Positions 1 to 5,727 of a stretch of DNA of 9,004 bases are shown in pieces. The translations under genes and the position numbers were made by a program. Every line of letters starts with the position of its first letter. Position 1 is the stretch's first letter. Source of the DNA: an uncultured Clostridia bacterium (GTDB lineage: Bacteria > Bacillota > Clostridia > Lachnospirales > Lachnospiraceae). The stretch covers positions 1-9,004 of the forward strand of contig CAMONF010000254.1 in the NCBI GenBank assembly GCA_946620335.1, in the 5' to 3' direction. The notes below the pieces were generated by a model, which was not told the DNA's origin, searched no databases, and saw only the letters and a program-made list of their open reading frames with translations.

Positions 1-80
1 ACAAAGAATGCTTCTCAAATCACGAATGAGAACAGTAAGGTAGGTCAAATATTCTCCAATCATATAAACTTTTTTGCTTA

Positions 81-1073
81 TTATCTCTCCTCTCGGAAGT
101 AGGACAGGCCCAGGGATGCGGGCGGCTGGTCCTCGCGCTTCTTGCGCATCGAGACAAAGAGCAGTACGACGATGGTGACCACGTAGGGCAGCATCTTGAA
201 GATTTCCTGGGAGCTTCTGGTCAACCCCGGGATGTAGAGGTAGACCCAGTAGAGCACACCGAAGAGGTAGGCGCCCCAGATGGCGTTGAGCGGCCGCCAG
301 GTGGCGAAGATGACCAGCGCGACGGCCAGCCAGCCGAGAGCCTCGATGGTGCTGTCAGTGGTCCAGGTGCCTTTGATGTAGTCCATGGTGTAGTAGAGAC
401 CGCCCAGGCCGGAGATGCCGGCGCCGACGCAGGTCGCCACGTACTTGTACTTGGTGACGTTGATACCGGCCGCGTCCGCTGTGCCGGGGTTCTCGCCCAC
501 GGCCCTGAGGTTCAGGCCGATCCTGGACTTGTTCAGGAAAAAGTACATGCCCACCGCGATGATGATGGCCAGGTAAGCCATGAAGCCGTAGCTCAGGAAG
601 ATGGACGCGAAGGGCCCCAGGCTGACCATATTGGAGATGGACAGGCGGTAGGCGGAGCTGGTGGTCCGGATGGAGATCTGACCGACACCGCCGGCCATGG
701 CGTTCAGCATGCCGCCGAAGAGGTTGGCCAGGCCCGCGCCGAAGATGGTCAGGGTAAGACCGGTGACGTTCTGGTTGGCGCGCAGGGTGATGGTCAGGAA
801 ACTGTAAATGAGACCACCCAGCGCGGATGCCGCAAATGCCGCCACAAAAGATATGATCAGAGAGACGAAGCCACTGGGGGTGGCGGTGTTCATTTCATAG
901 GCGTAGGCGGCGGCCAGGCCGGCGATGCCACCCAGGTACATGATGCCCGGGACGCCAAGGTTCAGGTTACCGGACTTCTGTGTCAGGATCTCACCCAGGG
1001 CGCCGAACATGATGACGGTGCCGAAAACGATGGCCGACTGGAGGAGCTGGGAAATCTGTACGAAGGTAATCAT
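81..1073 (-). CDS. BMP-type nucleoside ABC transporter, second permease subunit (NupC/NupQ-like)
   Basis: This 330-residue integral membrane protein is one of the two channel-forming subunits of a nucleoside/purine importer of the BMP class. The family motif GEILTQKSGNLNLGVPG (residues 27-43) corresponds to the conserved GE..aersG.lNLG.eG block of these permeases. A second block, RAVGENPGTADAAGINV (190-206), is the cytoplasmic loop that should contact the ATPase. About eight to ten hydrophobic segments fill the rest, and the tail (about 308-330) is charged and cytoplasmic. The length is normal for the family. The ATG start overlaps the stop of the upstream permease gene by 4 nt (ATGA), with an AAAGGAGG Shine-Dalgarno sequence at 1083-1090 and 9-nt spacing, so translation is probably coupled. 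It is the last visible gene of the operon; no convincing terminator is seen in the remaining 80 bases. Family assignment is firm. The exact substrate (guanosine, other nucleosides or related compounds) is inferred from relatives such as Bacillus NupNOPQ. Confidence 0.95.
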   Translation of the reverse strand: MITFVQISQLLQSAIVFGTVIMFGALGEILTQKSGNLNLGVPGIMYLGGIAGLAAAYAYEMNTATPSGFVSLIISFVAAFAASALGGLIYSFLTITLRANQNVTGLTLTIFGAGLANLFGGMLNAMAGGVGQISIRTTSSAYRLSISNMVSLGPFASIFLSYGFMAYLAIIIAVGMYFFLNKSRIGLNLRAVGENPGTADAAGINVTKYKYVATCVGAGISGLGGLYYTMDYIKGTWTTDSTIEALGWLAVALVIFATWRPLNAIWGAYLFGVLYWVYLYIPGLTRSSQEIFKMLPYVVTIVVLLFVSMRKKREDQPPASLGLSYFREER

Positions 1074-2179
1074 TTCTCCTCGCCTCCTTTCTTGCCGCGA
1101 AGGATCAGGCGGAAATTGATGAAGAACTCGCTGCCCAGGATGAAGAAGAGGATGATGCCCGTGATGACGTTGGAGGCATAGTTGTTCAGCTTGAACTGGG
1201 AAGCGATCTGAATCGCGCCCTTCTGGAGAGAGACCAGGAGGAGGGCGATGAGACCCATGATGGCCGAGTTGAACTGGGCCAGCCAGGCGACGATGATGGC
1301 CGTGAAGCCCTGACCGCCGGCCGTGGAGGTCGAGATAGTGTGGGAGGCACCGGCGACGGCGATGAAGCCTGCCAGACCGCAGATGGCGCCGGAGACAGCC
1401 ATGGCCCGGATGGTGACGGCCTTGACGTTGATGCCGGCGTAGCGGGCCGTGTTCACGGAGTCGCCGACGACGGCGATCTCATAGCCCTGCTTGGAGTACG
1501 TCAGATAAATGTGCATGCCGATGGCCAGGGCCATGACGATGATCACATTGAGGGAGACGGCCTGCCCGAAGATCTTCGGGAACCAGCCGCCCTGGGTCTG
1601 CTGGTTGATGATGCCGACGGAGTTGGATCCGAAGGGATTCTCCCAGAGGGATACACAGTAGCTGGTCAGCTGGATGGCAACGTAGTTCATCATGAGGGTG
1701 AAGAGGGTCTCATTGGTGTGCCACTCAGCCTTGAAGATGGCGGGGATGACGCCCCAGATGCAACCGCCCAGAAGGCTTGCGCAGGCCATGACGACCAGGA
1801 GCAGCGGCGTGGGCATGGTGTTGCCCAGGGCCCGCATGAGGCCGGCGGTGCAGATACCGCCGATCAGGACCTGGCCCTCGGCGCCGATGTTCCAGAACTT
1901 CATCTTGTAGGCGGGCGCCAGACCGATGGCGATACAGAAAAGCATCATGGTATCGCGGATGGTGACCCAGGACCGGCGGCTGGTGCCGAAGGCGCCTTCC
2001 ACCATGACCTCATAGACCCGGATCGGGTTCTGCCCGGTGATGGCGAGAATGAAGGCACCGCTGACGACCAGCGACAGCAGGACCGCCACAATGCGGATCA
2101 TGATTGACTTGGGCTTGGAAATGGCATCGCGCTTGGCGATGCGGATTAAGGGCTCATGGCCGGTTTTGATGTGGCTCAT
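1070..2179 (-). CDS. BMP-type nucleoside ABC transporter, first permease subunit (NupB/NupP-like)
   Basis: This 369-residue polytopic membrane protein pairs with the downstream permease to form the transmembrane channel. Motifs visible are FWNIGAEGQ (95-103), the signature of this subunit; NETLFTLMMNY (156-166); the ATPase-contact loop GYEIAVVGDSVNTARYAGIN (232-251); and GGQGFTAIIVA (288-298). A basic N-terminal stretch of about 28 residues precedes the first membrane segment, and the C-terminus is short and charged (RGKKGGEEK). The length is typical. The ATG overlaps the ATPase stop codon by 4 nt (ATGA). An AAAGGAG sequence at 2193-2199 lies 13 nt upstream of the ATG, somewhat far, which fits translation coupled to the ATPase gene. 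It differs from its partner permease in length and motifs, so the two form a heterodimer. Substrate specificity cannot be read from the sequence. Confidence 0.95.
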   Translation of the reverse strand: MSHIKTGHEPLIRIAKRDAISKPKSIMIRIVAVLLSLVVSGAFILAITGQNPIRVYEVMVEGAFGTSRRSWVTIRDTMMLFCIAIGLAPAYKMKFWNIGAEGQVLIGGICTAGLMRALGNTMPTPLLLVVMACASLLGGCIWGVIPAIFKAEWHTNETLFTLMMNYVAIQLTSYCVSLWENPFGSNSVGIINQQTQGGWFPKIFGQAVSLNVIIVMALAIGMHIYLTYSKQGYEIAVVGDSVNTARYAGINVKAVTIRAMAVSGAICGLAGFIAVAGASHTISTSTAGGQGFTAIIVAWLAQFNSAIMGLIALLLVSLQKGAIQIASQFKLNNYASNVITGIILFFILGSEFFINFRLILRGKKGGEEK

Positions 2180-3720
2180 ATGGTCTTGTCGTCTCCTTTC
2201 TGGAATTTAGTCATGAGAAGACCGACTTCTTCCTTGGTGGTCGTGCGGGCGTCCACGACGCCGCTGACCTGGCCGCCGCACAGGACCAGGATCCGGTCCG
2301 CCAGCTCAAGCAGCACGTCCAGGTCCTCGCCTACGTAAATGACAGCCACGTTCTTCATTTTCTGCTCCGTGAGGAGGTTGTAGATGGTGTAGGAGGTATT
2401 GATGTCCAATCCGCGGACGGCGTAGGCCGTCATGAGTACGGACGGTTCCTGGGCGATCTCGCGTCCGACCAGGACCTTCTGGACATTGCCGCCCGACAGG
2501 CGCCTGACGGGGAAGGAGATGGACGGCGTCACGACCTCGAGCTCCTTCAGCACGTTCTCCGCCAGCTGCTTGGGCGCCTTGCGGTCGGCAAAGGGGCCGC
2601 TGCCCTTGCGGTAGCTGCGCAGAAGCATGTTGTCGGTCATACCCATGGTGCCGACCAGGCCCATGCCGAGCCGGTCTTCGGGGACGAAGGCCAGAGAAAC
2701 GCCGGCCCGCTTGATCTGCATGGGGGTCAGACCGACCAACTGGGTGCCATCGCCCTGATCGCCGATGGGATGGTACTTGATAGAAGCGCCCTCCGCCGTC
2801 ACCTGAAGCCCGGCGATCGCCTCCAGAAGCTCCTTCTGGCCTGAGCCCGCGATACCGGCAATGCCCAGGATCTCGCCGCCCATGGCGGTAAAGCTGACGT
2901 TGTCGAGCCGCTTGACGCCCAGGGCGTCGTACACGGTCAGGTTGCTGACCTCAAGGCGAGGCGTGGGATTCACCGGCTCCGGCCGGTTGATGTTGAGCTT
3001 GACCGCGCGACCGACCATCATGTCGGTCAGCTTCTGCGGATCGGTATCTTTGGTTTCCACCTCACCGATATACTCACCCTTCCGAAGGACTGCCACGCGG
3101 TCGGACACATCCATGACCTCGTGGAGCTTGTGGGTGATGATGATCATAGTCTTACCGTCCGCCTTCATGTTCCGCATGACGTTGAAGAGGCGGTCGGTCT
3201 CCTGAGGCGTTAGAACGGCCGTCGGCTCATCCAGGATCAGGATGTCCGCGCCGCGGTAGAGGACCTTGATGATCTCGACGGTCTGCTTCTCGGAAACGGA
3301 CATGTCATAGACCTTCTTCATGGGGTCGATCACGAATCCGTATTTATCGCAGATCTCCTTGATATGGCTGGCGACCTGCTTGAGGTCCAGCTTGGCGTCG
3401 TCCGTGCCCAGGGTCACATTCTCAGCGGCCGTGAACACGTCTACCAGCTTGAAGTGCTGGTGGATCATGCCGATGCCATTGTCGAAGGAGTCCTTGGGTG
3501 AGGCGATGGTGACCGGCGTTCCGTTGATCAGGATCTCGCCCTCATCCGGGAAATAAATACCGGCCAGCATGTTCATGAGAGTGGTCTTGCCGCTGCCGTT
3601 CTCACCCAGGAGCGACAGGATCTCTCCCTTCCTGATTTTCAGGTTCACATGATTGTTGGCCAAAATCCTGCCAAACCGTTTTGTTACATGTCTTAATTCA
3701 ACGGCTGGGGTCTGTTCCAA
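2176..3720 (-). CDS. BMP-type nucleoside ABC transporter, double ATP-binding protein (NupA/NupO-like)
   Basis: This 514-residue protein carries two fused nucleotide-binding domains and energises the importer from the cytoplasmic face. Domain 1 has Walker A GENGSGKTT (39-47), Q-loop Q88, Walker B LILDEP (161-166) and H-loop H197. Its ABC signature is MSVSEKQ (140-146), lacking the usual glycine of the LSxGxxQ form. Domain 2 has a degenerate Walker A, GIAGSGQKE (289-297, no GKS/T), the family block PEDR (347-350), an intact signature LSGGN (408-412), and an altered Walker B region LMTAYAVRGLD (429-439). The degenerate second Walker A is usual for RbsA/NupO-like ATPases. One composite ATP site (Walker A/B of domain 1 with LSGG of domain 2) should be catalytic, the other degenerate. 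The start is TTG at 3720-3718, chosen because AAGGGAG lies 7 nt upstream and no ATG or GTG occurs near the domain boundary. It overlaps the downstream permease gene by 4 nt. A 317-nt spacer separates it from the lipoprotein gene. Confidence 0.95.
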   Translation of the reverse strand: MEQTPAVELRHVTKRFGRILANNHVNLKIRKGEILSLLGENGSGKTTLMNMLAGIYFPDEGEILINGTPVTIASPKDSFDNGIGMIHQHFKLVDVFTAAENVTLGTDDAKLDLKQVASHIKEICDKYGFVIDPMKKVYDMSVSEKQTVEIIKVLYRGADILILDEPTAVLTPQETDRLFNVMRNMKADGKTMIIITHKLHEVMDVSDRVAVLRKGEYIGEVETKDTDPQKLTDMMVGRAVKLNINRPEPVNPTPRLEVSNLTVYDALGVKRLDNVSFTAMGGEILGIAGIAGSGQKELLEAIAGLQVTAEGASIKYHPIGDQGDGTQLVGLTPMQIKRAGVSLAFVPEDRLGMGLVGTMGMTDNMLLRSYRKGSGPFADRKAPKQLAENVLKELEVVTPSISFPVRRLSGGNVQKVLVGREIAQEPSVLMTAYAVRGLDINTSYTIYNLLTEQKMKNVAVIYVGEDLDVLLELADRILVLCGGQVSGVVDARTTTKEEVGLLMTKFQKGDDKTI

Positions 3721-3727
3721 ATTGTGT

Positions 3728-3734
3728 CTCCCTT
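3728..3734 (-). promoter_or_regulatory. Ribosome binding site supporting a TTG start of the ATPase gene
   Basis: AAGGGAG on the minus strand stands 7 nt before TTG at 3720-3718. The next in-frame methionine codons are beyond the Walker A motif, so the TTG is the only start giving a complete first domain. A TTG start usually lowers initiation, which fits weaker output of the ATPase than of the binding protein. Confidence 0.7.
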
Positions 3735-3840
3735 CTACCTGAAGCGCGGGGTCTTCGCCCCCTCTCCAGGCTTTTCCTGTGCCCGGCTTCCGGTTCGGAC
3801 ATGTAGTCAGGTACCGCCGGTCCAGGTACTCCCGGCGTTC

Positions 3841-3869
3841 TTATTAGCATTTTCCGCTCATTGCGGTAA
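3841..3869 (-). promoter_or_regulatory. Possible weak internal promoter before the ATPase gene
   Basis: Reading on the minus strand, TAATAA (3841-3846) is preceded by TG one base away, an extended -10 arrangement. A poor -35 match, TTACCG (3864-3869), lies 17 nt upstream. Transcription from here would give a leader of roughly 110 nt before the ATPase start and would bypass the hairpin terminator upstream. The -35 match is weak, so this is a suggestion only. Confidence 0.3.
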
Positions 3870-3873
3870 AACC

Positions 3874-3899
3874 GCGCGCATGACAAGGCATGTGCGCGC
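3874..3899. other. GC-rich hairpin in the lipoprotein-ATPase spacer
   Basis: GCGCGC at 3874-3879 pairs with GCGCGC at 3894-3899. ATG/CAT pairing continues inward past a 2-nt bulge, around a 6-nt loop. A further short inverted repeat (GCGGT/ACCGC, 3863-3875) overlaps it, and an imperfect GGCGGCAG/CTGCGCC pairing lies at 3921-3947. The 317-nt interval 3721-4037 therefore holds no convincing gene but several stem-forming segments. It may be a processing or stability region that protects the upstream lipoprotein transcript. It matches no known riboswitch that I recognise. Confidence 0.45.
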
Positions 3900-3982
3900 T
3901 GTTACGGCAGTGAACTGTGAGGCGGCAGACCGCAGACGGCTGCGCCGCGCATAGTGCGGTAAGTACGCCTCATCGTAAGTCG

Positions 3983-4012
3983 AAAAGGGACTGCCGTAGC
4001 CGGCAGCCCCTT
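3983..4012 (-). terminator. Hairpin terminator or attenuator after the lipoprotein gene
   Basis: On the minus strand a 12-bp stem (4001-4012 with 3985-3996, one G-T wobble) closes a 4-nt loop. It is followed by TTTT (3986-3983, the first two T within the stem), 25 nt past the lipoprotein stop. The stem is strong but the T tract is short, so partial termination is likely. Binding-protein genes in importer operons are often followed by such a hairpin, which raises their level over the downstream membrane subunits. Confidence 0.7.
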
Positions 4013-4037
4013 AGCCGCGTATTCAGGTTAAAGCAAA

Positions 4038-5384
4038 TCAGTTCAGCTTGGTGATACCGTCGATGTCCAGGGAGAAGTAAGGAGCGGAACGAAGCTGAGA
4101 CTCAACGAAAGCGCCGTCGATGATGGCTTCGCCGTTGTCGTTGACCCAGTCACCGTCGGAGTCGAGGGCGAAGGCGCTGGTCAGATGGCCTTCCTCGTCG
4201 ACAGCGTAGGAGCCGTTGTCGGTCGGCTGAACAGTGAAGTTGGCAGTGGCGAAGACCTGGATGGAACCGTCCTTGATGCCGGCCCAGGCAGCCTCAACGG
4301 CCTCAGCGGTGCCTTCTGCGCAGGCGTCGCCAAGCTCAGAGATCATGACAGCATCCTCATTGATACCGGCGGAGTAGTCGGTCGGAATCTCGGTGCCGTC
4401 GATGTAGCACTTCAGCATATGCTCATAGAGGACAGACCAGTTGTTCTGAGCAGAGGTCAGGGCAACATCCGGAGCGACAGCGCGCATGTCGATGTTGTAG
4501 CCGACGCAGTAGACTTCCTTGCCGTTCTCATGGGCAGCCTGGACTGCGGAGGGAGCGCCGGTGGAGTCAGCGTGCTGGCTGATGATGCAGCAGCCCTTGG
4601 AGATCAGAGCTTCGGCGGCAGCGCCTTCAGCGGTCGGATCATACCAGGAGTTGGTGAACTGAACATCCATGTGGGCTTCCGGAACGATGGAGCGGACGCC
4701 GAGGAAGAAAGCGGTGTAACCGGAGACCACCTCTGCGTAGGGATAAGCGCCGACGTAACCGACATAGGGATCGGTGACCTTGCCGGCATCCATCATTTCC
4801 TTGAGCTTCATGCCGGCGACGACACCGGACACATAGCGGGACTCATAGGTGTGCGGGAAAATGTTCTTCAGGTTGGCCAGACCGGAGGGAGCAGCCATAT
4901 CGCCGGTGCAGGCGACGAAGGTGACATCGCTGTACTCGGAGGCAGCCTGCTGCATGTAGGTCTGGTGGCCATAGGAATCGGAGAAGATGATGCCGCAGCC
5001 GCCCTCTGCCTCGTCGACAGCGGTGTCGTAGCAGGTCTCATCCTCGGGGATGTCGACGACCAGGGTCAGCTGGGTGGCGGGATCCATGCCCAGGTTCTTC
5101 ATAGCGGTGGCAAGGCCCTCGATGGGGGCTGCGTCATAACCGGAGTTCTCGTCTTCGACGCAGATCTGACCGACCTTGATGGCGGTGACGTCCACGCCTT
5201 CCGCGACCGGCTCTTCGGAGGCCTCGGCTTCGCCGCCCTCCTCAGCGGTCTCTTCAGCAGCTTCAGTTGCCTCAGCAGCAGCATCGCCGCTTTCGGCCGG
5301 AGCACTGGAAGAACCGCCGCCGCAGGCAGCCAGACCGACGACCATGGTCATGGCCATCATAATTCCAATAAGCTTCTTTTTCAT
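4038..5384 (-). CDS. BMP family ABC transporter substrate-binding lipoprotein (nucleoside/purine type)
   Basis: This 448-residue extracellular solute-binding lipoprotein delivers substrate to the permeases encoded downstream. The signal peptide MKKKLIGIMMAMTMVVG leads to lipobox LAAC with the lipidated cysteine at residue 21. Residues about 22-63 form an Ala/Glu/Gly-rich flexible linker. The BMP fold follows: GIIFSDSYGHQTYMQQAA (131-148), the NIFPHTYESRYVSGVVAG block (174-191), GYVGAYPYAEVVSGYTAFF (209-227), FTNSWYDPTAE (243-253) and SQHADSTGAP (269-278), features of clostridial members of the family. The C-terminus has an acidic DSDGDWVNDNGE stretch (408-419). The start at 5384 is chosen over an upstream in-frame ATG because AGGAGG (5392-5397) is 7 nt away and the signal peptide begins exactly there; the upstream in-frame ATG at 5474 would add 30 unlikely residues. 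Relatives include PnrA of Treponema and BmpA/NupN of Gram-positives. The ligand, probably a purine nucleoside, is inferred. Confidence 0.95.
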   Translation of the reverse strand: MKKKLIGIMMAMTMVVGLAACGGGSSSAPAESGDAAAEATEAAEETAEEGGEAEASEEPVAEGVDVTAIKVGQICVEDENSGYDAAPIEGLATAMKNLGMDPATQLTLVVDIPEDETCYDTAVDEAEGGCGIIFSDSYGHQTYMQQAASEYSDVTFVACTGDMAAPSGLANLKNIFPHTYESRYVSGVVAGMKLKEMMDAGKVTDPYVGYVGAYPYAEVVSGYTAFFLGVRSIVPEAHMDVQFTNSWYDPTAEGAAAEALISKGCCIISQHADSTGAPSAVQAAHENGKEVYCVGYNIDMRAVAPDVALTSAQNNWSVLYEHMLKCYIDGTEIPTDYSAGINEDAVMISELGDACAEGTAEAVEAAWAGIKDGSIQVFATANFTVQPTDNGSYAVDEEGHLTSAFALDSDGDWVNDNGEAIIDGAFVESQLRSAPYFSLDIDGITKLN

Positions 5385-5489
5385 GTTGTTTCCTCCTCTT
5401 GTAGTGGAAATCTGAGCTCGGCCGGCACCGGCGTTCTTTGGATGCACGGTTGAGACTGCCTGGCCGAACAGCAAACAGGTCCGATTATT

Positions 5490-5518
5490 ATTTTATTGAG
5501 TTCCGGGCGAAAAGTCAA
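5490..5518 (-). promoter_or_regulatory. Sigma-A type promoter of the nucleoside transporter operon
   Basis: TTGACT (-35, 5513-5518) and TAAAAT (-10, 5490-5495) are separated by exactly 17 nt. The expected transcription start near 5483 gives a leader of about 100 nt before the lipoprotein ATG. In that leader GGCCGAAC/GCTCGGCC (5462-5469 and 5416-5423) can pair around 38 nt, but no known riboswitch is recognisable. Confidence 0.8.
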
Positions 5519-5555
5519 TGAATACGCGCAAAAATGCCGTTTTGAACGAGTTTTT

Positions 5556-5612
5556 CAGCACAGGAGAAGGTGCTGTTGTCATTTTTTCAGATTGTTCAAT
5601 AAATATATTTAT
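5556..5612. other. Inverted repeats upstream of the operon promoter
   Basis: Two symmetrical elements lie just upstream of the -35 box. CAGCAC/GTGCTG (5556-5561 and 5570-5575) is separated by 8 nt. A perfect 14-bp A/T palindrome, ATAAATATATTTAT, lies at 5599-5612. They could be regulator binding sites, a weak plus-strand-oriented hairpin, or simply AT-rich promoter-proximal DNA. With the promoter and leader they account for most of the 343-nt gene-free interval 5385-5727. Confidence 0.35.
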
Positions 5613-5636
5613 CTTTAAAAATACAGCAAATACCTG

Positions 5637-5669
5637 CAAAAAGCTGTGAAAGCCCAGCGTTTCCGGGCT
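5637..5669 (-). terminator. Possible weak terminator after the TSUP-kinase fusion gene
   Basis: On the minus strand AGCCC (5669-5665) pairs with GGGCT (5655-5651) across a 9-nt loop. A run of five T follows about 7 nt later. The short stem and the gap before the T run make this a poor match to a standard terminator. No better one is visible between this gene and the next promoter. Confidence 0.3.
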
Positions 5670-5727
5670 GTGAGACAGAAAAAGGGAAAGGCAGCCAAAT
5701 TTTTCTTTTTCCAGACCCGGTTCCGCC

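Noticed and set aside
12..32. Inverted repeat TTCTCA/TGAGAA after the last permease gene as a possible operon terminator
   Set aside because: Only a 6-bp AT-containing stem with a 9-nt loop and no T run; too weak, and the window ends there.
1340..2107. A plus-strand open frame opposite the first permease gene
   Set aside because: Its Gly/Asp/His-rich translation is a complement artefact of a membrane protein gene.
3698..3886. Small minus-strand open frame in the spacer before the ATPase gene
   Set aside because: It overlaps the ATPase start, has an Arg-rich unstructured translation and no good ribosome binding site; the spacer looks regulatory rather than coding.
4185..5453. A long open frame on the plus strand opposite the lipoprotein gene (about 420 codons)
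   Set aside because: It is antisense to a clearly functional gene, has composition typical of a shadow of GC-rich codon usage, and shows no promoter or recognisable domain.
5384..5490. A known purine (guanine/adenine) or other riboswitch in the importer leader
   Set aside because: None of the conserved core bases or paired helices of known classes could be recognised.
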